DNA from: an uncultured Collinsella sp.
Lineage (GTDB): Bacteria; Actinomycetota; Coriobacteriia; Coriobacteriales; Coriobacteriaceae
Assembly (NCBI GenBank): GCA_958369225.1
Contig: CATXID010000001.1
Span: 186,001 to 250,000, forward strand
Direction of reading: 5' to 3'
Length of the DNA stretch: 64,000 bases
The notes under the pieces are model-generated. The model did no database searches, was not told the origin of the DNA, and was given only the letters and a program-made list of their open reading frames with translations. Positions 9,157-17,627 of the stretch are shown in pieces (within the stretch, counting starts at the first letter, position 1; each line of letters opens with the position of its first letter). Both the position numbers and the translations under genes were made by a program.

Positions 9157-9978
9157 ATGCTCAACGACCTCTACCACATGCTTGATCCCGTCGCGATCTC
9201 GGCGGGCCCCATCACCATCTACTGGTACGGTCTGGCCTACGTGGTCGGCGCTCTGCTCACGGCGGTCGTTATGTACCGCACGCAACGTCGTTGGGGCTTC
9301 GACATTACGATTGATGACCTGACGAGCGTCGTGGTCGGCGCGGTCTTTGGCCTCATTATCGGCGCTCGCCTGTTTTACGTCGTCTTTTACGGCGATGGCT
9401 ACTATTGGACCCATCCGCTCGAGATCTTTGCCACCAACGAGGGCGGCATGAGCTTCCATGGCGGCCTGGTGGGCGGCATCTTGGGCGGCATCATCGTGTG
9501 CCGCATGTATAAGCTCGACGCCTGGACCGTCGCCGACCTTGCCGTGATCGGCGCCCCGCTGGCCCTGTGCCTGGGACGTTGCGCCAACTTCGTGAACGGC
9601 GAACTGTGGGGTAAGCCGACCGATCTGCCCTGGGGTGTGGTCTTTGGCGGCACCGCGGGCGATATGCCGCGCCATCCCTCCCAGCTCTACGAGGCGTTTC
9701 TTGAGGGCGTCGTGCTCTTCTGTATTTTGCAGGTGCTCAGCCGCAAAAAGCCGCTGCTGCCCCAGGGTACGTTTATGGGCGTGTTCGTGATGGGGTACGG
9801 CATCGTCCGCTTTCTCGTTGAGTTTGTGCGCGTGCCCGATGCGCAGCTGGGCTATCTGCTGGGCGGCGTCATCACCATGGGTCAGCTGCTGAGTTTGCCG
9901 CTCGTGATCGCCGGTCTGGCGCTCATCATCTTCGCCCGACACCGCAATCGCCCCCAGCGCATCTACCTCGACGCCTAA
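9157..9978 (+). CDS. lgt: Prolipoprotein diacylglyceryl transferase
   Basis: 273 residues. Lgt transfers diacylglycerol from phosphatidylglycerol to the lipobox cysteine of prolipoproteins at the membrane. Seven or so hydrophobic segments are visible, with the family signatures SFHGGLVGGILGG and GRCANFVNGELWGKPT; the Arg and Asn-Glu of the latter belong to the Lgt signature. The start at 9157 is chosen over 9097 because GGGAGCAGGGGG lies upstream and the first 20 codons overlap a hairpin. One visible client in this window is the lipoprotein-type ABC receptor at 36.5-38.6 kb. Confidence 0.94.
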   Translation: MLNDLYHMLDPVAISAGPITIYWYGLAYVVGALLTAVVMYRTQRRWGFDITIDDLTSVVVGAVFGLIIGARLFYVVFYGDGYYWTHPLEIFATNEGGMSFHGGLVGGILGGIIVCRMYKLDAWTVADLAVIGAPLALCLGRCANFVNGELWGKPTDLPWGVVFGGTAGDMPRHPSQLYEAFLEGVVLFCILQVLSRKKPLLPQGTFMGVFVMGYGIVRFLVEFVRVPDAQLGYLLGGVITMGQLLSLPLVIAGLALIIFARHRNRPQRIYLDA

Positions 9979-9980
9979 CC

Positions 9981-10021
9981 AAGACCACCACAAAGGGGAC
10001 AGGCACCTTTGTGGTGGTCTT
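9981..10021 (+). repeat. GGGGAC hairpin element, copy 1 (16-bp perfect stem)
   Basis: A perfect 16-bp inverted repeat (9981-9996 with 10006-10021) around the loop GGACAGGCA, placed 3 bases after the lgt stop. The core AAAGGGGACAGG...CTTT recurs at 12243-12277 and 50652-50684 with different outer stem sequence. It lacks a following T run, so it is not a classic terminator. Confidence 0.8.
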
Positions 10022-10058
10022 GCCGAGTTTGATAGGTTTCTAGAAAGGCTTTCGGACT

Positions 10059-12242
10059 GTGAAGGATTCCGACCTCTCCACAACGGCTGCGCGCGACGCT
10101 GCCCGCATCGTCTGGTTTAAGCGCTACCCCGCCAAGCAGACGCTCATCGCATTTTTGCTTGCGCTGTTGGCGACCACGGCGTTTTCCATCGATCCCGCCC
10201 CGGTGTCGAGCAACGCAGTCTTGGCGATTGACCCCAAAGCCTCGGGCATGCTGTACGTGTGCTACGAGGTGCTCCTCTCGTTTGCCGGCCATACCGACGC
10301 GGTCATGCTGCTTGCGCTTGCCTGCCTGCTCACGCTGCCGTTTCGCTACGTATTCTTTGGCCGCGGCGACGCCTGGCGTCCCTCGGTGATCCTTCCGTCG
10401 CTGTTCTTTGCCGTCTGCATGGTGTTTGGCCGCAGCTACGATCTCACCGATTCGGCCGAGATTGTGCTCGGCGACAAGGCCCGCATCATCTGCGCCTGGA
10501 TAGGCGGTGCGGGCTGGATGCTCTTGGCGGTCGTTGCCTTCTACCTTACCTTTGAGTGTCTAGATTGGCTGAGCTCTCGGCGCATTCCGTTTTCCGAAGC
10601 GCACTTTGGCCGCATATGGCGTGTGGCTCACGCCTTGCTCTCGGTCCATCCCTTTGCCGGGCCCTTCCTGGTGCTTATGATCGCCTGGGCGCCCACGCTC
10701 ATCGCTTCGCTGCCCGGCCTTTTTATGGGAGATACGGGTGCGCAGATTCGCCAGTGGTTCAACTACCCCAACGGCACGAGTGACTACCTGCGTCTACTCA
10801 ATCCCAATGTGTTGCTCAACGGACATCACCCCGTGGTGCACACGGCTATCATCGGTTCGTGCGTCCAGCTGGGGCTTTCACTGTTCAACAGCGCCAACGC
10901 AGGTCTTGCCATCTACACCTGCGCTCAGTTTGTCATTACGGCCGCCTGCATGGCCTATTCCATCTCGTCGCTGCGCAAGCTGGGCGTGAGCCTGCCGGTC
11001 CGCGGCGTAATCTTGCTGTTCTTTGTGTTTATGCCCATGTTCTCCAACTACGCGGCTCTGCTTACCAAAGATGTGCTGTTTGCCGACGCGTTTTTGGTGC
11101 TGTTGGTGCAGACCGTGAAGCTCGTGGCCTGCGGCCTGCCCCGTCGCGATGCCAATGCCGAGCGTGCGGGCGAACAGAGGCCCGTGCTTTTTGCGCGCCA
11201 TGACTGGCTGCTGCTCGCTCTGGGCGCCATGGGTTCCACGTTTCTGCGCAACGGCGGCCTGGTGTTTCCCCTGGCGGCATGCGTAATCGCGGCGGCGTTT
11301 TGCGCATGGGACACGCATGTGGCTCGTTGTGCAGCCAAGCCGACTGGTGCTGCTCCTTCGGGCACCATCCCGCGTTTCCGTTGGGTGGGAGTTCTCGCGG
11401 TGCTTGCACTCTGCCTTGCCTTTAATATGTACTTCACCAAGGTCTTTATGCCGGCGCACGACATCACGCCTGGTTCCAAGCGCGAAATCCTCTCGATTCC
11501 GTTCCAGCAGACGGCCCGTTTCGTCCAAAAACACGACGGCCTCAACTCGGGCGTCAACCCCACGGTTAAGGAGGACGGCACCATCGTGGAGGCTCCTTGC
11601 GACGGCTTGGTGACCGACGAAGAGCGTGCCGTGATCGACCGTGTGCTCAAGTACGAGAATCTGGGCCGCCGTTACAACCCGGATAAGTCGGACGCCGTCA
11701 AAAATTGCTTTAACGAGTATGCCTCGCAGGAGGACATCAAGGCCTATTTTGAGGTCTGGGCGCAGATGTTCAAAAAAGACCCCGAGTGCTATATCTCGGC
11801 GCTCATCAATAACTACTACGGCTACTTCTATCCGAGCGCCCGCGATGCGTGGGTCTACAGCACGGCGCGCAGTGCCGAGATTATGGCAAAGCCCGATAAC
11901 CTCAAGTACTTCGACTTCCATCCGGTCGATAGCAAGGTTGTGCGCTGGTGCGATCACCTGATTAACCTGTATCGCGTGGCAGTACAACGCATCCCGTTTA
12001 TCTCGCTCGCCATGAGCTCGGCCACCTATGTGTGGATCATGATCGCCGTGGTGGTCTATCTGCTACGCCGTCATTCGTGGCGCGGGCTGGCCATTTGGGT
12101 GCCGCTGCTGGGTGTGCTCGCCGTGTGCCTGATCGGTCCCTGCAACGGCTCGACCTACATGCGCTACCTGTATCCGGTCATCGCCTGCATGCCCTTTGCC
12201 ATCGGCGCCACCATCACCCGCAGCGACCTCCTCTGGTCCTAA
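10059..12242 (+). CDS. Large polytopic membrane protein, possibly DUF6020-like
   Basis: 727 residues with roughly 12-14 hydrophobic segments. After a soluble N-terminus come membrane helices from about residue 30. A conserved-looking acidic loop GDTGAQIRQWFNYPNGTSDY follows near residue 225, with NGHHPVVHTAIIGS just after. A long soluble region (about 455-635) precedes the last helices. The layout resembles GT-C-fold glycosyltransferases and the DUF6020 family, but I recognise it only by pattern and the substrate is unknown. The start is GTG at 10059, with AAAGG 10 bases upstream. It is flanked on both sides by GGGGAC hairpins. Confidence 0.7.
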   Translation: MKDSDLSTTAARDAARIVWFKRYPAKQTLIAFLLALLATTAFSIDPAPVSSNAVLAIDPKASGMLYVCYEVLLSFAGHTDAVMLLALACLLTLPFRYVFFGRGDAWRPSVILPSLFFAVCMVFGRSYDLTDSAEIVLGDKARIICAWIGGAGWMLLAVVAFYLTFECLDWLSSRRIPFSEAHFGRIWRVAHALLSVHPFAGPFLVLMIAWAPTLIASLPGLFMGDTGAQIRQWFNYPNGTSDYLRLLNPNVLLNGHHPVVHTAIIGSCVQLGLSLFNSANAGLAIYTCAQFVITAACMAYSISSLRKLGVSLPVRGVILLFFVFMPMFSNYAALLTKDVLFADAFLVLLVQTVKLVACGLPRRDANAERAGEQRPVLFARHDWLLLALGAMGSTFLRNGGLVFPLAACVIAAAFCAWDTHVARCAAKPTGAAPSGTIPRFRWVGVLAVLALCLAFNMYFTKVFMPAHDITPGSKREILSIPFQQTARFVQKHDGLNSGVNPTVKEDGTIVEAPCDGLVTDEERAVIDRVLKYENLGRRYNPDKSDAVKNCFNEYASQEDIKAYFEVWAQMFKKDPECYISALINNYYGYFYPSARDAWVYSTARSAEIMAKPDNLKYFDFHPVDSKVVRWCDHLINLYRVAVQRIPFISLAMSSATYVWIMIAVVVYLLRRHSWRGLAIWVPLLGVLAVCLIGPCNGSTYMRYLYPVIACMPFAIGATITRSDLLWS

Positions 12243-12277
12243 TTTGGTGCAAAGGGGACAGGTTGCTTTGCACCAAA
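12243..12277 (+). repeat. GGGGAC hairpin element, copy 2
   Basis: A perfect 12-bp inverted repeat (12243-12254 with 12266-12277) around GGGACAGGTTG, beginning at the base after the stop codon of the large membrane-protein gene. Confidence 0.8.
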
Positions 12278-12407
12278 GGGCTGCATCATCATGGTACCTT
12301 CATTTTGGGGTTTATCTCGCAGGCCAGTAGGTATATCATAACGACGTTTGTTTATATTGCCCGAGCATCTGCGCTGGGCTTTAGGTCGAAACCGATAGGA
12401 GACACGT

Positions 12408-13214
12408 ATGTCCGGACACTCTAAGTGGGCCACAACCAAGCATCGTAAGGGCGCGCAGGACGCCAAGCGTTCCGCCCTCTTCTCCAAGCTGAGCCGCAAC
12501 ATCACCGTTGCTGCCCGTCTCGGCGGCGACCCGCTGCCTGAGAACAACGCCAGCCTCGCCGCTGCTGTTGCCAAGGCCAAGGCTCAGTCCATGCCTAAGG
12601 ACAAGATTAAGTCCGCTATCGACAAGGCCTTCGGTTCGGGTGCCGACGCCGCCGTCTACGAGAACATCGTGTACGAGGGCTATGGTCCCGCCGGTGTCGC
12701 CGTCTACGTCGACTGCCTGACCGATAACCGCAACCGTACCGCCGCCGATGTCCGTTCCGCCTTCTCTCACGCTGGCGGCAACCTGGGCACCTCTGGCTCC
12801 GTCGCCTTCCAGTTTGAGCGCAAGGGCCAGATCGTCGTCGCCAAGGAGATCCTGGACGAGAACGCCAAGAAGGAGACCATGATCGCCAACGGTGCTGCCG
12901 GTGACGAGGATGAGTTCATGATGGCTATCGCCGAGGCCGGTGGCGAGGACTACGAGGACGCCGGCGAGGAGTGGATCGTCTGGACCGCTGCCAACGACGT
13001 CATGGCTGTCTCCAAGGCACTCGAGGAGCAGGGCATCCAGGTCAAGGGCTCCGAGACCACCATGGTCCCGACCACCCCGACCGAGGTCTCCGGTACCGAC
13101 GCCAAGAAGGTCCAGCGCCTCATCGACCGTCTCGAGGAGCTCGACGACGTCCAGGACGTCTACAGCACCATGGACATGACCGACGAGGTCATCGCTGCCC
13201 TCGAGGAGGAGTAG
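12408..13214 (+). CDS. YebC/PmpR family (TACO1-like) translation or DNA-binding regulator
   Basis: 268 residues. The opening MSGHSKWATTKHRKGAQDAK and GPAGVAVYVDCLTDNRNRTA are diagnostic of YebC. The family was first described as DNA-binding regulators and is now also linked to helping ribosomes through proline stretches. It is slightly longer than the usual ~245 residues, and the C-terminal part is strongly acidic. It has its own upstream region of about 130 bases and is followed by a terminator, so it is a single-gene unit. Confidence 0.95.
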   Translation: MSGHSKWATTKHRKGAQDAKRSALFSKLSRNITVAARLGGDPLPENNASLAAAVAKAKAQSMPKDKIKSAIDKAFGSGADAAVYENIVYEGYGPAGVAVYVDCLTDNRNRTAADVRSAFSHAGGNLGTSGSVAFQFERKGQIVVAKEILDENAKKETMIANGAAGDEDEFMMAIAEAGGEDYEDAGEEWIVWTAANDVMAVSKALEEQGIQVKGSETTMVPTTPTEVSGTDAKKVQRLIDRLEELDDVQDVYSTMDMTDEVIAALEEE

Positions 13215-13283
13215 CGCCTGCACGGGTTAAGCCGTGCATATCTGGGCATAATGAAGCGAGCATGCAAGCCTCGTGGAATAGAT

Positions 13284-13326
13284 GAGCCGGATCCGCGTGC
13301 GTATGGCACCGGACCCGGCTCTTTTA
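13284..13326 (+). terminator. Intrinsic terminator after yebC
   Basis: A 17-bp stem with two mismatches (GAGCCGG...CCGGCTC, 13284-13300 with 13305-13321) followed by TTTT. It lies about 70 bases after the stop and constrains the next gene to start downstream. Confidence 0.85.
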
Positions 13327-13379
13327 TAATGATGCGAATCGTTTTGCATTCTGTGGACCGAAACCTGAAGGGAGCGCGC

Positions 13380-13925
13380 GTGCGCGTACTCAAACGAGCC
13401 CTAGCGATCGTGTATCTTGCCGCCGCCATCGTGGCGCTGGGTACGCTTGTCTGCCAGTTCTGGGGACCGTATACGTATCGCTTTATGCTGCTGTTGCGTG
13501 ACACCATGCCTCGCGTCATCGTTACGGTGTGCGCCGCCATCGTGGCACTTGGCGTGCTCATCGGGTTTTTCCGCCTGATGTTCGCGCGTCGCGAGCCGTC
13601 CTGCGTGCATCCGGCGGGGGAGCGCAATATCGAGGTCACGCTCGCAGCGCTTTCCTCGTGCGCCCGTGCCGCGGCGGAGTGCGATGATCGTGTGATGGTT
13701 GAGCATATCGAGGCGCGCGTTCAAGGCTCCGACGAGTCCCGCGTTCGTTTTAAGGTCGAGGCCATCGCGCTCGATGATAAGGACGTTGCAGCTCTTGCCA
13801 CCTCGATGCAGCAGCGCATCGAGAAGGCCTGCGACACCATGCTCGGCACGCCGGGCACGACCGCGCGCGTCCGTTTTTTGCCGTCCAAGACTACCGTCCA
13901 GACCGTGGAGGTTTCCGGTGAGTGA
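13380..13925 (+). CDS. amaP: AmaP-like alkaline shock membrane anchor protein
   Basis: 181 residues. Two N-terminal membrane helices (ALAIVYLAAAIVALGTLVCQ and VIVTVCAAIVALGVLIGFF) are followed by a soluble domain with an Asp23/Gls24-like fold signature (ALSSCARAAAECDDRVMVEH). In firmicutes AmaP tethers Asp23 to the membrane. A GTG start at 13380 is preferred because AAGGGAG precedes it. The in-frame ATG at 13329 lies immediately after the terminator and lacks a ribosome site. The stop overlaps the next start by 8 bases, showing translational coupling. Confidence 0.8.
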   Translation: MRVLKRALAIVYLAAAIVALGTLVCQFWGPYTYRFMLLLRDTMPRVIVTVCAAIVALGVLIGFFRLMFARREPSCVHPAGERNIEVTLAALSSCARAAAECDDRVMVEHIEARVQGSDESRVRFKVEAIALDDKDVAALATSMQQRIEKACDTMLGTPGTTARVRFLPSKTTVQTVEVSGE

Positions 13926-14295
13926 TACCAACCAAGACAAGACCGCCCGCACGCCGCGCCTGACGATCGACCAGAACGCTACGCCGGCAGGCGAGACCAC
14001 CGACACCAAGCCCGAGGCCGGCGAGCAGCACGACAGCGCCGCCAATGACTTTGACGAGGCCATGGGTCTCATCAAAGGTACGGGCGCTGCTATCTGGAGC
14101 TACGCCGTGCGCCACCCCAACACTACGCTCGGCGCCGTGGCGGGCTTTATCCTCGCCGTGCTGGTACTTACGTTGGGCCTGTGGGACACGCTCGTCATCG
14201 CATTCTTTGTGTTGATCGGCGCCGTGATCGGCCAGATTCGCGACGGCGAGAACGGTATCGTCAACTTCTTCGGCCGTCTGTTTAGCGGCCGCTAA
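13918..14295 (+). CDS. DUF2273 small membrane protein of the Asp23 cluster
   Basis: 125 residues. About 55 N-terminal residues are polar and disordered. Two closely spaced membrane segments follow (TTLGAVAGFILAVLVLTLGL and DTLVIAFFVLIGAVIG), with the DUF2273 ending GQIRDGENGIVNFFGRLFSGR split across the tail. The GTG start at 13918 has GGAGG 7 bases upstream and overlaps the end of amaP. Its place between amaP and asp23 is the usual gene order. Confidence 0.85.
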   Translation: MSDTNQDKTARTPRLTIDQNATPAGETTDTKPEAGEQHDSAANDFDEAMGLIKGTGAAIWSYAVRHPNTTLGAVAGFILAVLVLTLGLWDTLVIAFFVLIGAVIGQIRDGENGIVNFFGRLFSGR

Positions 14296-14339
14296 TATGT
14301 ATTCGACTGTCGCATCCGCGGCAGGCATAAGGAGGAACC

Positions 14340-14855
14340 ATGGCTTTTAACACGAAGGTCGATGTAGCCGATACCGAGCTCGAGGCGAATGAGGCCGTCG
14401 CAGCCGAGGCGGAGGACGTAACGCTCGAGGACGAGGCGCTCGTCGAGGCCGAGTCCGATGCGGACGAGGACGACGAGGAGGCGGACGAGTCCGAGGACTC
14501 GCTGACCTATTCCAACGGCGTGATCGAGAAGATCGTCGCCATGGCCACCCGCGAGGTGCCGCACGTTCTGGGCATGAAGGGTAACCTTATGCACTTTGTG
14601 CAGGAGCAGTTTGGTGCCGAGAACCTGACCAAGGGCGTGACGGTCGAGGTCACCGACGACAACCGCGTGGTCGTCAACATCTCGGTCATCATCGAGTATG
14701 GCGCCTATGCGCCTGCGATCTTTGACGACGTTAAGGCGCGCGTCACCGAGCGTCTGGCCGCGATGACCGGCCTTGAGGTGGCAGGCGTCAACCTGCGCAT
14801 CGAGGATGTCATCACCCCCGAGGAGTACGAGCACCGCACCAGCCAGCACGAGTAA
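14340..14855 (+). CDS. Asp23/Gls24 family envelope stress protein
   Basis: 171 residues. The Asp23 domain covers about residues 55-160 (YSNGVIEKIVAMATREVPHV, then IIEYGAYAPAIFDDVKARV and NLRIEDVI). Residues 10-55 form a very acidic extension rich in Glu and Asp, not found in most Asp23 proteins. It is expected to form a membrane-associated network under the envelope through AmaP. AGGAGG lies upstream. The stop codon is the start of a 53-nt repeat also found after rph. Confidence 0.88.
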   Translation: MAFNTKVDVADTELEANEAVAAEAEDVTLEDEALVEAESDADEDDEEADESEDSLTYSNGVIEKIVAMATREVPHVLGMKGNLMHFVQEQFGAENLTKGVTVEVTDDNRVVVNISVIIEYGAYAPAIFDDVKARVTERLAAMTGLEVAGVNLRIEDVITPEEYEHRTSQHE

Positions 14856-14907
14856 CCTACCAATAAGGGATAGGTTTATTTTGGCAGGTTTTACCTGCGA
14901 AAACGCC
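14854..14907 (+). repeat. Stop-codon-anchored 53-nt hairpin element, copy 1
   Basis: The element begins within the asp23 TAA stop and contains two hairpins: CCAATAA with TTATTTTGG, and the perfect GCAGGT/ACCTGC around TTTT. About 46 of 53 positions match 43017-43068 after rph, where the second hairpin is kept by G-U pairs. No function is known to me. Confidence 0.75.
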
Positions 14908-14948
14908 AAACGGTCGACAGCGCAAGCAAAAGCGCAGTCGACCGTTTT
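14908..14948 (+). terminator. Intrinsic terminator of the amaP-asp23 operon
   Basis: A perfect 11-bp stem AAACGGTCGAC (14908-14918) with 14937-14947, ending in TTTTCTAT. Confidence 0.85.
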
Positions 14949-15062
14949 CTATATAGCCTCGATCTAGTCATACCGCTCGTCTAACTAAGGGTTGCAATCT
15001 TCGCGTTCCGCGTTACCCTAATGGGCGCATTGTTTCCAAATTGTTAACGAGGGGTTGCCGTA

Positions 15063-16085
15063 ATGGCCGACGAACACGAGACCGAAAGCAAGGCATGGGC
15101 GATTGAGGCCGCTGCGGCAGAGGCGGCGTCGCGTGCCGCCGAGGAGGTGCATCGTCCTCCGGTGGTGCCGATGGAGCGCGTTGTCGGTCGCGAGGATATC
15201 GAACGTGGCGAGCGCGCCGGCCGCAAGCGCAGCCAGGAGCCAGGCTTTCCGCGCTTTTTTGCCGAGCTCAATTTGGGGCTGATCCTCACGGCCTTTGCCA
15301 TCGTGGCTTTCAAAACGCCCAATCACTTTGCCTTCGGCGGCACCTCGGGTGTGTCGGTCATTCTTTCCACGCTGTTCCCGACTCTGCCCGTCGGCGTCTT
15401 TATGTGGATTATCAACGCGGTCCTGGTCATCCTGGGCTTTATCTTTTTGGAGCGCAAGGCAATCCTTTGGAGCGTCTTTGCCTCGTTTGCGCTTTCGGCC
15501 TACGTCTCGCTGTTTGAGCTCTTCATCCCGACGGATGTTTCGATGACGGGCGATATGTGGCTCGACCTGTGTTTTGCCGTCATCTTGCCGGCGCTGGGCA
15601 GCGCCATTGTCTTTGACATTGGCGCCTCGACGGGCGGCACCGACATCCTTGCCATGATCCTCAAGCGTCGTACGACGCTCGAGATCGGACGCGCCTTGTT
15701 GCTGGTCGATATCGGCATCGTGACCGTCGCGGCTTTCCTGTATGGCCCGCGCGTCGGCCTGTACTGCGTACTTGGCCTGTTTGCCAAGACGCTCGTGGTC
15801 GATAAGGCCATCGAGAGCATTCACCTTCGTAAGGTCTGTACGATTATTTGCGCCGAACCGCGCAAAGTCGAGGAGTTTATCGTCAAGCATCTCAACCGCA
15901 CAGCAACAATCAGCCGTGGTTACGGCGCCTTCTCGGGCAGGTGCGTCACGGTGATTATGAGCGTGCTGAGCCGTCGCGAGGCAGTACAACTGCGCCGCTA
16001 TACCCGCGATATCGATCCGAATGCGTTTATCACGATCGTTGACAGCTCCGAGATTGTGGGCAAGGGCTTCCGCGGCACGAACTAG
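15063..16085 (+). CDS. YitT family membrane protein (DUF161 + DUF2179)
   Basis: 340 residues. Residues 1-60 are a charged Ala/Glu/Arg-rich extension not typical of the family. Five or six hydrophobic segments follow (LGLILTAFAIVAF, GGTSGVSVILSTLFPTLPVG, DIGASTGGTDILAMIL). The C-terminal ~85 residues (VCTIICAEPRKVEEFIVKHL to VDSSEIVGKGF) are the soluble DUF2179 domain. YitT proteins are conserved but of unsettled function. The gene is monocistronic. Confidence 0.88.
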   Translation: MADEHETESKAWAIEAAAAEAASRAAEEVHRPPVVPMERVVGREDIERGERAGRKRSQEPGFPRFFAELNLGLILTAFAIVAFKTPNHFAFGGTSGVSVILSTLFPTLPVGVFMWIINAVLVILGFIFLERKAILWSVFASFALSAYVSLFELFIPTDVSMTGDMWLDLCFAVILPALGSAIVFDIGASTGGTDILAMILKRRTTLEIGRALLLVDIGIVTVAAFLYGPRVGLYCVLGLFAKTLVVDKAIESIHLRKVCTIICAEPRKVEEFIVKHLNRTATISRGYGAFSGRCVTVIMSVLSRREAVQLRRYTRDIDPNAFITIVDSSEIVGKGFRGTN

Positions 16086-16235
16086 CGCGGATATACCCTT
16101 CGAATCGTTGAATAAAGCTGCCTACGTTGCAAATCGGTCATCTTGGGGTATTTGTCCCCACATTGGGCGATAATGTTGCCAAAGACATCGTTTGCGATCC
16201 AGGTGATTCGCTCTAGATACGAAGGGATGATTTCG

Positions 16236-17495
16236 ATGTTCTGTTCGCAGTGTGGCGCCCCCATGGGCGATAACGACAAGTTCTGCGGCGCGTGCGGTGC
16301 TCCTAATACCGAGGCCAAGGCCGCCGGCCCCGCCCCCCAGGGACAGTCTCAGCCCCAGCAGTTTGTTCCGCAACCGCCCGTGGCGAATGCGCCAAAGGGC
16401 TGTGTGGCTCAGGCGTTCCAAGACATGACCAAGACTCCGGGCGTGCTTCAGCGTGTATGCCAAATCGCGTTTTTGCCGGCGCTGATTTGCGTTGTGTCGG
16501 TGCTCGTGCTGTTCATTCCCGTTATCGGCGGTATTGCAGCTGCCATCGGCTTTTTGGCTGCCTACGTGGCGAGCGTGTGCGGTTCTGGCTTTGGCATCGA
16601 GTGGGGTCGCGATCTGTCGCTTAAGATCGATGACGGCATGGATCGTCCGTTGATGCGTTCCACGTCGTTTGGTCTCGGAGTCTTTTCGAGCGTTATCTCG
16701 GTCGTGCTCGAGGTTATCGCTGTCATTCCCGTTGTTGGTGTAGTGCTTTCGCTGGTGGAGAGCGTGATAATTGGCGCTGCGGGCTCGTACTCGTATTACG
16801 GCTCTTATGCGCTCGAGGCCGCGCTGTTTGGCTCGCTTGGCTTGCTTGTCCTGGCTATGATTGCCACGGCGGTCCTGGGAGTCTTCTTTAAGATGTTTGC
16901 CGACATCGCCGTGATGCACTTTGCGGTGACCGGTCGCGTCGAGAGCGCGTTTTCGCTCGATAAGGTCTGGACGGCCTTTAAGAACAATAAGACCAAGCTG
17001 TTCTGCGCTTCGTTCCTTCCCGAGTTTTTGACGGGCTTGGTCGCCAACGTTGTTACATGGATCTTGACAGCCGTCTTTGGCGCCATTGCCTCTGTCGGTA
17101 TGTATAGCTACTACTATCGTCCTATGGGTATTGAGGCAATTGTTACCGGCGGCGGCATCACGCTCGTGCTGTTCCTAGTGCTGGTCGCTTTTGTCACCGT
17201 ATTTCTTACGGTCTTTGGCAAGATGCTCAAGCACCGTGCCGTTGGCTACTGGGCCGCACGTTATGCAAGCGAGTGGGCCGAGGAGAACAAGGACGACGTC
17301 CTGACTTTTGTATTGCCCTTCGAGAAGAAGTTCGCCGCTTCGGGTTACAGTGCTCCGGATACTTCGCCAACGCCGAAGCCTGAGCCCACGTCGAACCCTG
17401 AGCCCGCGCCCGAGCCGGAGCCTGCGCCCGAGCCGGCGCCTGCACCTGAGCCGGCGTCCGAGTCAAGCTCCGACGAGGACCCTCAGGACGAGTAG
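16236..17495 (+). CDS. Zinc-ribbon DUF4013-like membrane protein with Pro/Glu-rich tail
   Basis: 419 residues. It opens with a double-CxxC zinc ribbon (MFCSQCGAPMGDNDKFCGAC). A flexible Gln/Pro linker follows, then at least six membrane segments with Gly/Val-rich helices arranged like DUF4013. The last ~50 residues are a Pro-Glu-Ala repeat ending SSSDEDPQDE. The start at 16236 is chosen because GAAGGG lies 9 bases before it and the ribbon begins at residue 2. The role is unknown; similar zinc-ribbon membrane proteins are common in Coriobacteria and clostridia. Confidence 0.75.
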   Translation: MFCSQCGAPMGDNDKFCGACGAPNTEAKAAGPAPQGQSQPQQFVPQPPVANAPKGCVAQAFQDMTKTPGVLQRVCQIAFLPALICVVSVLVLFIPVIGGIAAAIGFLAAYVASVCGSGFGIEWGRDLSLKIDDGMDRPLMRSTSFGLGVFSSVISVVLEVIAVIPVVGVVLSLVESVIIGAAGSYSYYGSYALEAALFGSLGLLVLAMIATAVLGVFFKMFADIAVMHFAVTGRVESAFSLDKVWTAFKNNKTKLFCASFLPEFLTGLVANVVTWILTAVFGAIASVGMYSYYYRPMGIEAIVTGGGITLVLFLVLVAFVTVFLTVFGKMLKHRAVGYWAARYASEWAEENKDDVLTFVLPFEKKFAASGYSAPDTSPTPKPEPTSNPEPAPEPEPAPEPAPAPEPASESSSDEDPQDE

Positions 17496-17507
17496 CCCTG
17501 CCGCCTG

Positions 17508-17532
17508 CCATTTGGGGACGGGGTTGAAATGG
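17508..17532 (+). repeat. Short GGGGAC hairpin
   Basis: CCATTT (17508-17513) pairs with AAATGG (17527-17532) around GGGGACGGGGTTG, 12 bases after a stop codon. It resembles the other GGGGAC hairpins of the window. Confidence 0.5.
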
Positions 17533-17556
17533 TAGAAATAGCGCTTGACAAATAAA

Positions 17557-17600
17557 GAGAGGGCGGATGTTCGTTCCAACATCCGCCCTCTCATTATTTT
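17557..17600. terminator. Bidirectional terminator between convergent genes
   Basis: A perfect 15-bp stem (17557-17571 with 17578-17592), 6-nt loop. ATTATTTT lies on the plus side, and A-rich DNA on the other side gives T on the minus strand. It separates the zinc-ribbon gene from the convergent M20 gene. Confidence 0.9.
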
Positions 17601-17627
17601 GAATGTGTGTTTGAAGAATCTTGCAGT

